This document shows, one piece after another, positions 8,611 to 16,331 of a DNA stretch of 64,000 bases. The position numbers were made by a program, and so were the translations under genes. The stretch comes from Corynebacterium maris DSM 45190 (GTDB lineage Bacteria > Actinomycetota > Actinomycetes > Mycobacteriales > Mycobacteriaceae): contig NC_021915.1 in NCBI RefSeq assembly GCF_000442645.1, positions 992,001 through 1,056,000 on the forward strand, in the 5' to 3' direction. Numbering within the stretch: position 1 is the stretch's first letter; the number at the start of each line of letters is the position of its first letter. A model generated the notes under the pieces. It searched no databases. It worked only from the letters and a program-made list of their open reading frames with translations, and was not told the origin of the DNA.

Positions 8611-9036
8611 ATGGCAGCAGCGACGGCAGAGGTGACCGGCCCCGCCGCGGCGTCGACGGTATGGGAGCGCTACCTTCGGCCAGAGGCGTGGACCGGGTGG
8701 GCGCCGCACTTGACCGATGTGTCGGCTACGGCCGCCAACATCGCGCCCGGCGTCAGCGGAACGGTCACCGCGCTCGGCGTCGTGCCGGCGCGCTTCGAGA
8801 TTCTTCACGTCGACCATGCCCAGCGCTCCTGGTCGTGGGTGGTGCGCGTGGGTCCTGTCCGGTTAGTTCTGTACCACGACGTCATCGCGCATCCCGGTCC
8901 GGACGGCGCGCCGGGCACGCTCGCGCGTATCCGGTTGGAAGGCCCGTGGCTGGTGGTGGTGACCTATCGGCCGCTGATGCGCTGGGCCATGCGGAGACTG
9001 GTCAGCCGGGAGACTGGGTCAGAAGGATTCCGCTGA
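8611..9036 (+). CDS. SRPBCC (START-like) domain protein
   Basis: A 141-residue protein. The conserved part starts just after ATG 8611. A helix-grip pattern (STVWERYLRPEAWTGWAP, then alternating beta strands with EILHVDHAQRSWSWVVRVG, and a long C-terminal helix PLMRWAMRRLV) fits polyketide cyclase/dehydrase-type SRPBCC proteins that bind hydrophobic ligands. It follows the flavin reductase gene closely and overlaps the next gene tail to tail by 35 bp. No specific function can be assigned. Confidence 0.72.
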   Translation: MAAATAEVTGPAAASTVWERYLRPEAWTGWAPHLTDVSATAANIAPGVSGTVTALGVVPARFEILHVDHAQRSWSWVVRVGPVRLVLYHDVIAHPGPDGAPGTLARIRLEGPWLVVVTYRPLMRWAMRRLVSRETGSEGFR

Positions 9037-10270
9037 TCGCGCGGGCCGCACGGTCGCCGGAGGTCAACGCGCCGTTGATGGACGCGGTGTCGCGGTGATC
9101 TCCCGCGACGAAGACGTGCTCGCTGACGCGCTGTTCTCGCCGGTCGATCAGCGGCGGCGGTTGCGCGGGCAGCGTGTGGGGGACGTCGTGACGGGCGATC
9201 AGCTCCCAGCCGGACACGTCGGCGTCGTACATCCGCGCCAAGTCGCGGCGCACGTCTGCTTCAGCGGCGTCACCTTTTCCTGAACCGAGCAAGGTGGTCG
9301 CCTCCACCAGGTGCTTTCCCGCCGGGGCGTAGGAGGGCGCCACCGCGGAAATGACGGCCGCATGCAGGACTGGGCCAGCTGGGCCACCCGCGGGAGAGGA
9401 AGTGTCCAGCTGTAGGAACTTCTCCTGCAGCGGTGGCTCTTCAGCGGCAAACCACCAGGTGGCCAGCCCGTTCATTGTCGGGGCGGGGGAGCCTATGAGT
9501 TCGGCTGCGGACACCGGGTCCGCGGCCACGACCGCCATGCGGGCGCGCAGCGAACCAGCCTCGGTCTCCACGCTCACCCCGTCAGCCAAGTCGCGGACGT
9601 CGGTGACGCGGTGTTCCAGCCGCGGTGTGTGAGAGAGCTCCGCGGCCATGTGCTCGGGCAACGCCTGCATGCCGTTGTTCGGCAGGCCCGGCGCGCCGAA
9701 GGCGAAGGCGCGTAACAGCAGTTTGACTAGGTTCGCTGAGGTCTTTCCGCTGGCGTCGGCCAGCACTCCGCTGAGGAAAGTGTTCAGGACGTCGGTGCGC
9801 AGTGGGCCGGTCACGCCTGCTTTGTCCAACGACGCGGCGAGGGCGGCGTCGCTGGTGGAGCGCGAGGCCGCGGTTTCGCGCAGCAGCGTGGGGCCCAGCC
9901 ACTTCGCCAGGGCGAAGACTTCGGAGGCGGTGACGTATTCGCTGCGCAGCGTGGCCGACAAAAGACGCGGGTGGCGCAGCGGGTGGGCGAGCGTGCTGGT
10001 TTTAACGCCGTCGCGGACGATGACGCCGACGCCGAAGCTGTGCAGATCCAAGGCCTTGACGTCGATCCAGTCGCGTACGGCCGGGTAGGCGGGGTTGAGG
10101 ACCTGGAAACCGCGGTCGAGGAGGAAACCGTCGATCTGGTCGGTGCGCACCCGTCCGCCGACGGCGTCGGAGCCTTCCAGCACGGTGACGGTCAGCCCGT
10201 TTTTCTCCAGCCTGCGCGCGGCCTGTAAGCCGGCGAGGCCGGCTCCGATGACGACGACGTCTGCGTCCAT
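9002..10270 (-). CDS. FAD-dependent amine oxidase / phytoene-desaturase-like protein
   Basis: A 422-residue protein. ATG 10270 has GAGGAG upstream and opens directly with the dinucleotide fold VVVIGAGLAGLQAARRL, followed by the glutamate-ended strand LEGSDAVGGRVRTD, the hallmark of the flavin amine oxidase superfamily. Near the C-terminus is the second FAD motif, VFVAGDHRDTASINGALTSGDRAA. Proteins of this type oxidise amines or desaturate isoprenoids; the neighbourhood contains no carotenoid genes, so the substrate is open. Cytoplasmic, no signal peptide. Confidence 0.88.
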   Translation of the reverse strand: MDADVVVIGAGLAGLQAARRLEKNGLTVTVLEGSDAVGGRVRTDQIDGFLLDRGFQVLNPAYPAVRDWIDVKALDLHSFGVGVIVRDGVKTSTLAHPLRHPRLLSATLRSEYVTASEVFALAKWLGPTLLRETAASRSTSDAALAASLDKAGVTGPLRTDVLNTFLSGVLADASGKTSANLVKLLLRAFAFGAPGLPNNGMQALPEHMAAELSHTPRLEHRVTDVRDLADGVSVETEAGSLRARMAVVAADPVSAAELIGSPAPTMNGLATWWFAAEEPPLQEKFLQLDTSSPAGGPAGPVLHAAVISAVAPSYAPAGKHLVEATTLLGSGKGDAAEADVRRDLARMYDADVSGWELIARHDVPHTLPAQPPPLIDRREQRVSEHVFVAGDHRDTASINGALTSGDRAARAISGILLTQSPG

Positions 10271-10406
10271 GGGTGCTCCTCGGGTGCGGGGCCTCCGAGT
10301 GTAGCGGCGCTCGGGGGAGAGTAGAGGGCGGCCGGCGGGGATGTTTCGTAGGGTGAGGCAGGGAGAGCTGTTCCCTGACACATATTCATTAAGCAGAGGA
10401 AGACGC

Positions 10407-10496
10407 ATGTCCGTGTCCTGTGATTTCACCGACCAGGTGGACCGCCGTCGTGGCCGGAAGCGCTCTCGTCGCGAGGCTGGGTGCAGTGCCTATTAA
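10407..10496 (+). CDS. 29-codon ORF upstream of DUF429 gene (possible leader peptide)
   Basis: ATG 10407 has a strong ribosome site (GAGGA at 10396-10400). The ORF encodes a 29-residue Arg-rich peptide with two Cys and ends TAA at 10494-10496, only 7 bases before the GTG of the DUF429 gene. That arrangement suggests translational coupling or a leader peptide, because the DUF429 start itself lacks a good ribosome site. It could also be chance. Confidence 0.4.
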   Translation: MSVSCDFTDQVDRRRGRKRSRREAGCSAY

Positions 10497-10503
10497 TCCC
10501 CCT

Positions 10504-11232
10504 GTGACGAGCCGTTTCGTGGGCGTCGACATGGCCGCAGATCCGCGGCTCACCGGGTTGGCCGTACTCGCCGACGACGGCCGTTGCAGAGTAGAGGCAC
10601 TCTCCGTCGGCGTCATCGACGAAGACATCCTGCAACAGGTGGAAACCGCTGATCGGATGGGGGTCGACGTCCCGCTCGGTTGGCCGGAGTCCTTCCTCGA
10701 GGTAGTCACGGCGCACGCCGCCGGTACTCTGGTCGCGCCGGATGACACTGGACCGCAGTGGCGTCGCCCCTTGGCGATGCGGGCCACGGACCGAGAAGTT
10801 CACCGGCGGACCGGGATGACGCCTTTGAGTGTGTCCACCGACCGCATCGCTCATCCGGCGCTGCGTTGGGCCGGGATTGAGTCCCGGTTGAGGAAGCGGG
10901 GGACCGCCGTCGACCGGGCCGGATTCGGGGTGGTGTGCGAGGTCTACCCCGCCGCAGCCCTCCGGTTGTGGGGGCTGCCCTACCGCGGGTACAAGGGGCG
11001 GAAGAACGTCGAGCGGCGAGCCGAACTCGTTGTCGCGCTTAGGGAGCGTCACCCGCGGTTGGAGTGGAACGGCCACCGTGACCTGTGCCTGGCCGACGAC
11101 AACGCGCTTGACGCGGTGCTGGCTGCCCTGATCGCCAGAGACGTCGCCCAGGGGGTCTGTATCCCGCCACCGGACGACCTCGTGGAGCTTGCCCGGCGCG
11201 AGGGATGGATCTGGCTACCGGGACCGGCGTAG
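10504..11232 (+). CDS. DUF429 family protein
   Basis: A 242-residue protein. GTG 10504 places the conserved RFVGVDMAADPRLTGLA segment at the N-terminus, as in homologues; the frame is also open from 10420. The RNase-H-like pattern is a first acidic strand (GVDMA), a second (MGVDVPLGWPE) and a late acidic residue in LADDNALDAVLAALIA. CEVYPAAALRLWGLPYRGYKG is the typical DUF429 signature. The fold suggests a nuclease or related activity, but no role has been assigned to the family to my knowledge. Confidence 0.82.
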   Translation: MTSRFVGVDMAADPRLTGLAVLADDGRCRVEALSVGVIDEDILQQVETADRMGVDVPLGWPESFLEVVTAHAAGTLVAPDDTGPQWRRPLAMRATDREVHRRTGMTPLSVSTDRIAHPALRWAGIESRLRKRGTAVDRAGFGVVCEVYPAAALRLWGLPYRGYKGRKNVERRAELVVALRERHPRLEWNGHRDLCLADDNALDAVLAALIARDVAQGVCIPPPDDLVELARREGWIWLPGPA

Positions 11233-11262
11233 ACTTCGGGCACGCACAGAGGAAAGGGAACT

Positions 11263-11394
11263 ATGCTCAATAAGTTGTTGCGATTGCGGCGCCTGCGTAA
11301 CGACGCTCAGGCGGTACGACGCGGCCCTGAGGCGGCGGGCCGGCACTTCGCTCAGCGTGCCGTCCACCGGCTGGTGCGGCGGATTTTTCGCTAG
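11263..11394 (+). CDS. Small basic protein, 43 residues
   Basis: ATG 11263 is preceded by GGAAAGG. The product is 43 residues with about 14 Arg/Lys and an alternating Leu/Arg start (LNKLLRLRRLRND), which would form an amphipathic cationic helix. It ends at TAG 11392-11394. Small proteins of this composition are seen in actinobacterial genomes but I cannot name a family. It may bind nucleic acid or membrane. Confidence 0.5.
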   Translation: MLNKLLRLRRLRNDAQAVRRGPEAAGRHFAQRAVHRLVRRIFR

Positions 11395-11414
11395 AGCGCG
11401 CCGGTGAGGTGCGC

Positions 11415-11454
11415 GTGCGAGGATAAGGCGATGACCGCGACTTTCGTGGCACAC
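11415..11454 (+). repeat. Left copy of duplicated ABC-F start region (stub)
   Basis: This 40-base segment matches 12143-12182 at 34 of 40 positions, including ATGACCGC and CGTGGCACAC. It therefore carries a second copy of the ABC-F start codon (11431) and its first seven codons (MTATFVAH against MTATLVAH). After that the frame becomes unrelated and ends at TGA 11521-11523. It looks like a relic 5' end left when sequence entered. Confidence 0.75.
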
Positions 11455-11486
11455 ACGAGAAAAGATGGCTGGCGGGGCATGGCCTC

Positions 11487-12086
11487 TCAATTTCCTGGCC
11501 GCACCCGCACAGAGGCCGATTGAATTGTGTCGGCCAGCTCGGAGTACGTGACGGCAGGGCCTGCATGTCGTCTTAAAGTCGACAACCCGATCGATGCGTA
11601 GCCGATCTCCTGTAACGCGGGACGTGACATGACGTAAAACTGCCACTGGGAGACGGAAAGCAGATCGTACTCTTCATGGGTGAGGGCTGTCTGAACAGCG
11701 AAGACATAGATCTCGGCGTTATAGGTCGGCTCCTCGCTCATGCCGGTGGCCGTGTCCCAGACTCTTTTCTTCAGACCGGAGAAGATGATGCGGGAAGTAG
11801 TTCGTTGCTCCCAGGACTGGAGATATGCGGAGGCCTTGACCTCGATGGTGGTTCCATCTGGGGCCACCACGTCGTAGGCGTCCCACTCCACTCGGGGGCC
11901 AGCTGCCCCGATGGCGCGGGCCACGAGAAACTCGGCGAGATAACCGCGGACATTATTCATTTTGAAGTCTGAGAGCGCGAATCGCCAGAAGTCCAGCACA
12001 GTGGCGTCGGTGCCCTGAACGGGCTCGTCTCCCCGCAAGGGAGGCGGGCTCGGAGGATGGAGAGGAAATGTCGTCATGCCCGTCAT
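11487..12086 (-). CDS. Orphan protein with PD-(D/E)XK nuclease-like motif
   Basis: A 199-residue protein from ATG 12086 (GGTGGG upstream; ATG 12077 is an alternative). The central segment WDAYDVVAPDGTTIEVKAS has the D-x(8-12)-E-x-K spacing of PD-(D/E)XK nucleases, preceded by a helix MNNVRGYLAEFLVARAIG with a Glu that could complete the site. The C-terminal half is mixed beta and ends in a basic tail. No methyltransferase or partner is adjacent, so it is not a recognisable restriction system. It sits between two copies of the neighbouring ABC-F start region, on the opposite strand, which suggests acquisition by insertion. Confidence 0.68.
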   Translation of the reverse strand: MTGMTTFPLHPPSPPPLRGDEPVQGTDATVLDFWRFALSDFKMNNVRGYLAEFLVARAIGAAGPRVEWDAYDVVAPDGTTIEVKASAYLQSWEQRTTSRIIFSGLKKRVWDTATGMSEEPTYNAEIYVFAVQTALTHEEYDLLSVSQWQFYVMSRPALQEIGYASIGLSTLRRHAGPAVTYSELADTIQSASVRVRPGN

Positions 12087-12142
12087 TGTCCCACCAGTTT
12101 TCGTAGCTACAGGCGCCGTGGTTGCGCCTCCGCATCGCGCGG

Positions 12143-12182
12143 GTGCGAGAATACTACGATGACCGCAACTCTCGTGGCACAC
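12143..12182 (+). repeat. Right copy of duplicated ABC-F start region (functional)
   Basis: This is the counterpart of 11415-11454. It contains the real ABC-F start at 12159 and the upstream GTGCGAGAATA segment, so the duplication covers the 5' leader and first codons. Confidence 0.75.
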
Positions 12183-13805
12183 GATGTGGCGGGCGGCCAC
12201 GGCCACCGCACCCTGTTTCATTCCCTCAACCTCACCGTCGCGCCGGGCGATGTGATTGGCGTCGTCGGGGCCAACGGCGCCGGTAAATCCACCCTGCTGC
12301 GCCTGCTCGCCGGAGCGGATCACCCCCAGGCCGGGTCGGTGAGTCTGTCGCCGGCGGACGCCTTCATCGGCTGGTTGCCGCAGGAGCATGACCGGGTGCC
12401 CGGGGAGACCGTCGTCGACTACGTCACCCGGCGCACCGGGTGTGCCCAGGCGACGCTCGACATGGAGTCTGCCGCTGACGCAGTGGGCACGAGCGCGGTA
12501 GCCGACGAGGCTTACTCCGTGGCGCTGGACCGCTGGCTGGCCAGCGGCGCCGCCGACCTGGAGGACCGCTTGCCGGTGGTGCTGGCGGAATTGGGCTTCG
12601 AGGTGGGGCAGGAGGGCGTCGATACGCAGTTGATGACGTCGCTGTCCGGCGGGCAGGCGGCGCGGGTGGGCTTGGCGGCCCTGCTGTTGTCGCGCTTTGA
12701 TCTGGTGCTGCTGGATGAGCCGACCAACGACCTCGACCTCGACGGGTTGGAGCGGCTCGAGGACTTCGTGCAGGGGCTGCGCGGCGGGGTGGTGCTGGTC
12801 AGCCATGACCGTGAATTCCTCGCCCGCTGCGTCAACCAGGTCCTCGAACTGGATCTCGCGCAGGATTCTCATCACCTTTACGGCGGCTCATACGACTCTT
12901 ATCTGGAGGAACGCGCCACGTTGCGCCGCCATCAGCGGGAAAAGTACGAAGAATTCGTGGACAAGAAGGAGGACCTCGTCGCCCGGGCTCGCACCCAACG
13001 GGAATGGTCGAGCCAGGGGGTGCGCAACGCCATCCGCAAGGCGCCCGACAACGACAAGCTCAAACGCAAGGCCGCCACCGAGTCGAGTGAGAAACAGGCT
13101 CAGAAGGTTCGCCAGATGGAAAGCCGCATCGCGCGACTGGAAGAGGTGGAGGAGCCGCGTAAGGAGTGGAAGCTCGAGTTTTCGATCGCCGCGGCGCCGC
13201 GCTCCGGTTCTGTGGTGGCCACCCTCAACGACGCCGTCTACCGGCAGGGCGATTTTGTGTTGGGGCCGGTGTCGCTGCAGGTCAACGCGCGGGAGCGGAT
13301 CATCATCACCGGCCCTAACGGCGCCGGCAAGTCCACCCTGCTGCGAGCGCTGCTGGGAGTGCAGCGTCCCGATGAAGGAACCGCGAGCCTCGGCGCCGGC
13401 GTGCAGGTCGGGGAAATCGACCAGGCGCGTTCCGTGCTGGCCGGCGGTGACGCAGTGGTGGAGGTCTTCGAGGCGGCCGTCCCAGAGATGACCGCCAGCG
13501 AAGTACGCACCCTGCTGGCCAAGTTCGGGCTCGCCGCCGACCACGTGCACCGGGCCGTCGACGAGCTGTCGCCGGGGGAGCGCACCCGCGCCGCCATGGC
13601 GCTGTTGCAGGCCCGCGGCGTGAACGTGCTGGTACTCGACGAGCCGACGAACCACCTGGATCTGCCCGCGATTGAGCAGTTGGAGGAAGCCCTCGACGCC
13701 TATGACGGGACCCTTTTGCTGGTCACCCACGACCGGCGGATGCTGCAGTCCGTGCGCACTAACCGGCGCTGGCAAGTGGAGGCGGGTCAGGTCACGCAGC
13801 TGTAG
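12159..13805 (+). CDS. ABC-F family ATPase (ribosome-associated type)
   Basis: A 548-residue protein with two ABC ATPase domains and no membrane segments. Domain 1 has Walker A GANGAGKST, signature LSGGQ and LLDEPTNDLD. A charged linker with coiled-coil character (EKYEEFVDKKEDLVARARTQ to MESRIARLEEVEE) follows. Domain 2 has GPNGAGKST, an LSPGE signature variant and LDEPTNHLDLP. ABC-F proteins act at the ribosome in translation control or antibiotic protection. Resistance is possible but unproven. The start region is duplicated 728 bp upstream. Confidence 0.92.
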   Translation: MTATLVAHDVAGGHGHRTLFHSLNLTVAPGDVIGVVGANGAGKSTLLRLLAGADHPQAGSVSLSPADAFIGWLPQEHDRVPGETVVDYVTRRTGCAQATLDMESAADAVGTSAVADEAYSVALDRWLASGAADLEDRLPVVLAELGFEVGQEGVDTQLMTSLSGGQAARVGLAALLLSRFDLVLLDEPTNDLDLDGLERLEDFVQGLRGGVVLVSHDREFLARCVNQVLELDLAQDSHHLYGGSYDSYLEERATLRRHQREKYEEFVDKKEDLVARARTQREWSSQGVRNAIRKAPDNDKLKRKAATESSEKQAQKVRQMESRIARLEEVEEPRKEWKLEFSIAAAPRSGSVVATLNDAVYRQGDFVLGPVSLQVNARERIIITGPNGAGKSTLLRALLGVQRPDEGTASLGAGVQVGEIDQARSVLAGGDAVVEVFEAAVPEMTASEVRTLLAKFGLAADHVHRAVDELSPGERTRAAMALLQARGVNVLVLDEPTNHLDLPAIEQLEEALDAYDGTLLLVTHDRRMLQSVRTNRRWQVEAGQVTQL

Positions 13806-13860
13806 ATTGCTTCCGAACCGCCCGGGTGGACGAGCTTTCCCCCCCCATACGAACCTACCA

Positions 13861-13876
13861 AACCGCCCTTGCGGTT
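13861..13876 (+). other. Short hairpin after the ABC-F gene
   Basis: AACCGC and GCGGTT pair perfectly around a CCTT loop. There is no U-tract, so a role as terminator is uncertain. Confidence 0.4.
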
Positions 13877-13894
13877 AAGGTAAAGCTATCCTAA
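13875..13894 (+). promoter_or_regulatory. DtxR/IdeR-like iron box upstream of DedA-like gene
   Basis: Read on the minus strand, TTAGGATAGCTTTACCTTAA resembles the corynebacterial DtxR consensus TTAGGTTAGSCTAACCTAA, with about 15 of 19 positions matching if one base is bulged. It lies about 100 bp before the DedA-like ATG. Iron-dependent repression would follow if it is functional. Confidence 0.5.
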
Positions 13895-13996
13895 TCTTGA
13901 GCGTGTGGGTCCGGGGGCGCAAAAACTTCCCGCGCCTCGTGACGGACCAGGCGTAGTTTGGGTGATCCACAGCAACACGATCGAGGGGAGCGTCGA

Positions 13997-14551
13997 ATGG
14001 ACGGCATCTTCAGCGCGTACCCGTTCTGGGCTGCCTGGATTTTTCTCTTTTTCGGGGCGATGCTCCGAGGCCAAGGCACCTACTGGATCGGCCGGGGCGC
14101 GGCGGCGGGAGTGGCCAAAGGCGTCACACGCACCCCGAACTGGTGGTCCCGCATGCAGGAGAAAGTCGCCGGCCGCACCACCGACCGCGGGCGCGCGACG
14201 CTGGAAAAGCTGGGGGTGCTCGCCATCCCGCTCGCTTACCTCACCGTCGGCCTGCAGACGGCGATCATTCTCGCCGCCGGGCTGGTACGCATGCCCCTGG
14301 GGATATTCGCCCTCGCCCAACTCCCCGGCGCGGCGGCGTGGGCGACCATTTACTCGACGATCGGGTTCGCCGCGTGGGCTGCGGCGGTACGCGCGTTGAC
14401 GGGGGACTGGTGGCCATTGCTGGCGCTGCTGCTGGTGTCCGTGATCGTGGCGGTGATTTTCCGCGTGCGGGGTGGGCGCCGTAGATCAGAGGCGGAGGCC
14501 GAGCACGTCGACCATGCGGAACGCTCCGTGCAGAACTCATCTACCGGCTGA
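13997..14551 (+). CDS. DedA/VTT-like small integral membrane protein
   Basis: A 184-residue protein from ATG 13997 with GAGGGGAG six bases upstream. It has about four hydrophobic segments. GTYWIGRGAAAGV early and GLVRMPLGIFALAQLPGAAAW with a following hydrophobic stretch resemble the VTT/DedA pattern (Arg-Met then Gly and Trp). DedA proteins are thought to act in lipid flipping and membrane homeostasis. The C-terminus is charged. A DtxR-like box upstream suggests an iron link. Confidence 0.6.
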   Translation: MDGIFSAYPFWAAWIFLFFGAMLRGQGTYWIGRGAAAGVAKGVTRTPNWWSRMQEKVAGRTTDRGRATLEKLGVLAIPLAYLTVGLQTAIILAAGLVRMPLGIFALAQLPGAAAWATIYSTIGFAAWAAAVRALTGDWWPLLALLLVSVIVAVIFRVRGGRRRSEAEAEHVDHAERSVQNSSTG

Positions 14552-14588
14552 GCTGTGTGCTGACCGGAGACGTTGGTCCGAATCGAAA

Positions 14589-14837
14589 TTATGGTTCTTG
14601 TTTCTGAGAGGTACGTCCTCTTCGAGGGGTGCCCTCGCGCCTTCCTGTTTTCCCCGACCACCAGGTCAGCGCCACCAACACCAGGGCCAGCAGCGCCGGC
14701 CACACCTGCGGTTCGGGCTGGAAGACGTTGATGATCGCCTGCACGACCGCCATGAAGGCGAAAAAGCCCAGGAAACCGGTCAGCGTCTCACGCTGCAGGC
14801 GGCGACGTTGATGCCGCGACGGGTCAGGGGAGGACAT
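14589..14837 (-). CDS. Small two-helix membrane protein downstream of sugar ABC cluster
   Basis: An 82-residue protein with two predicted helices (about residues 20-38 and 46-62) between an Arg-rich N-terminus and a basic tail. It starts 4 bases after the lipoprotein gene ends and is the last gene of the importer cluster. In C. glutamicum, small membrane proteins accompany sugar ABC systems (for example MusI with MusEFGK2), so an accessory role is plausible but inferred only from position. Confidence 0.65.
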   Translation of the reverse strand: MSSPDPSRHQRRRLQRETLTGFLGFFAFMAVVQAIINVFQPEPQVWPALLALVLVALTWWSGKTGRREGTPRRGRTSQKQEP

Positions 14838-14841
14838 GGGG

Positions 14842-15489
14842 CTATCCCTGCAGGCTGTCGCGCCAGTAGTCGACGGGCAGGAAGAGGTCCTCGGTGAAGG
14901 ACTCCACGGCGGCGTCGGTGCGCATCTCCACGAAGTTTAAGTCCAGCACCGCCGACAGGTAGTAGTGCTCGTGGTCTTCGGCGGTGCCCACGACGCCGGG
15001 CACCTGGGGGTTCTCGGAGTTGTCCAGGGCGGTGGCCATGCCGTCGGTGAAGTCGGCGACGTCGTCGTAGTCCAGGCGCAGCCCCACGGCGAGGAAATCC
15101 AGGCCGGAGCCCTCGTCGGTGAAGCGGCGCAGGGTGGCGTCGAACCCGGGCCACGGGGCCGGCACCTCCTCGGAGGTCTGCCCCTGCAGGTCGCGGTGTT
15201 GCGGCGTCCACGTCACCGGCGCGTCCGGATTGTCGTAGACGAGGTCGCGCCCCCACTGCGTGGACAAGTCCTGCGCCTCGGCGGCGGGGGCGCGTTCGAG
15301 GTCGAGGAACCAGGCGGTGAGCATGGCGACGCTGGCTTCGCGCTCTTGGCCGCCCTCGGCGAGATCCTCTTCCAGGGCGGAGGGCTCCTCTGCGGTTTGC
15401 TCGGCCGGTTCTTCGGCGGAATCCGGGGAGCAGGCGGCGAGGCTGAAAGCGGTCACGAGGGCGAGGGCGGCGGCGCGGAATGTTCTCAT
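14842..15489 (-). CDS. Lipoprotein in the sugar importer cluster
   Basis: A 215-residue lipoprotein. The signal peptide RTFRAAALALVTAFSLAAC ends in a lipobox (LAAC), followed by an acidic, Glu-rich linker. The mature domain has conserved-looking segments such as FLAVGLRLDYDDVADFTDGM but no family I recognise. ATG 15489 has AGGGAAG upstream and lies 5 bases after the permease stop, so it belongs to the ABC operon. A longer frame upstream on this strand is only the shadow of the permease gene. Confidence 0.75.
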   Translation of the reverse strand: MRTFRAAALALVTAFSLAACSPDSAEEPAEQTAEEPSALEEDLAEGGQEREASVAMLTAWFLDLERAPAAEAQDLSTQWGRDLVYDNPDAPVTWTPQHRDLQGQTSEEVPAPWPGFDATLRRFTDEGSGLDFLAVGLRLDYDDVADFTDGMATALDNSENPQVPGVVGTAEDHEHYYLSAVLDLNFVEMRTDAAVESFTEDLFLPVDYWRDSLQG

Positions 15490-15494
15490 CTTCC

Positions 15495-16331
15495 CTAGGA
15501 CTTTACGCCGCCCGCCGTCAGCCCGGAGACGATGCGGCGCTGGAAGATGAGCACCATGATGATCAGCGGCACCGTCACCAAGGCTCCGGCCGCCATGGTC
15601 GCGGCGTAGGGATACTCGAAGGCGCTGGGCCCGGTGAAGCGCGCGATGGCCACGGTCACCGGTTCGGTGGCCGTCGTCGACAGCTGCTGGGCCAGCATGT
15701 ATTCGTTCCAGGAGGCGACGAACGCCAGGATCGCGGTGGTGAACAGCGCCGGGGTGGCCAGCGGCAGCAGCACCAGGCGGAAGGCTTGGGAACGGGTCGC
15801 GCCGTCCACGCGGGCGGCTTCCTCCAGTTCCCAGGGCAGCTGCCGGAAGAAGGACACCAGGGTGTAGATCGTCAGCGGCAGGGCGAAGGAGATGTTCGGG
15901 ATGATCATCGCCTGGTAGGTGCCGATCCACCCGATGTCGCCGAAGAGCTGGAACAGCGGGGTGACCAGGGCGATGCCCGGGAACATCGAGGCCGCCAGGA
16001 TCACCCCGGTCACCAGCCCCTTGCCCGGGAAATCCAGGCGCGCCAGCGCGTAGGCGGTGAACACGCCCACCAGCACGGCGATCACGGTTGTGGTCAGGGA
16101 GATGATCAGAGAGTTGCCGATCGCGCCCAGAAAGTCGTTGCCTTTGTCCGTGGCCAGTGCGTCGCGGAAGTTGTCTAAGGTGACGTGCGTGGGCCAGGGC
16201 GTGGTGTCGAAGGTGAAGGTGGAGTCGCGCAGGGCGACGACGACCATCCAGTAGAAGGGCGCCAGCCCCCAGATGAGGATGAACAGCACCCCGAGGTAGT
16301 GGCCGAGGGCGGCTTTGCGTTGCGCGGTCAT
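15495..16331 (-). CDS. Sugar ABC transporter permease (MalG/SugB type)
   Basis: A 278-residue permease with six predicted helices and the cytoplasmic EAA loop EEAARVDGATRSQAFRLVLLP that contacts the ATPase. It overlaps the upstream permease by 4 bases. Family CUT1 members import di- and oligosaccharides. Cluster content and the SugA-like partner favour trehalose or maltose as substrate, comparable to TusFGK2-E of C. glutamicum and LpqY-SugABC of M. tuberculosis; this is inference. Confidence 0.9.
   Translation of the reverse strand: MTAQRKAALGHYLGVLFILIWGLAPFYWMVVVALRDSTFTFDTTPWPTHVTLDNFRDALATDKGNDFLGAIGNSLIISLTTTVIAVLVGVFTAYALARLDFPGKGLVTGVILAASMFPGIALVTPLFQLFGDIGWIGTYQAMIIPNISFALPLTIYTLVSFFRQLPWELEEAARVDGATRSQAFRLVLLPLATPALFTTAILAFVASWNEYMLAQQLSTTATEPVTVAIARFTGPSAFEYPYAATMAAGALVTVPLIIMVLIFQRRIVSGLTAGGVKS

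Noticed and set aside
11487..12875. Long form (462 codons) of the PD-(D/E)XK-like gene
   Set aside because: The extra 263 codons are antisense to the ABC-F gene; a start with ribosome site exists at 12086.
14842..15930. Long form (362 codons) of the importer lipoprotein
   Set aside because: The upstream part overlaps the permease gene; the signal peptide and ribosome site place the start at 15489.
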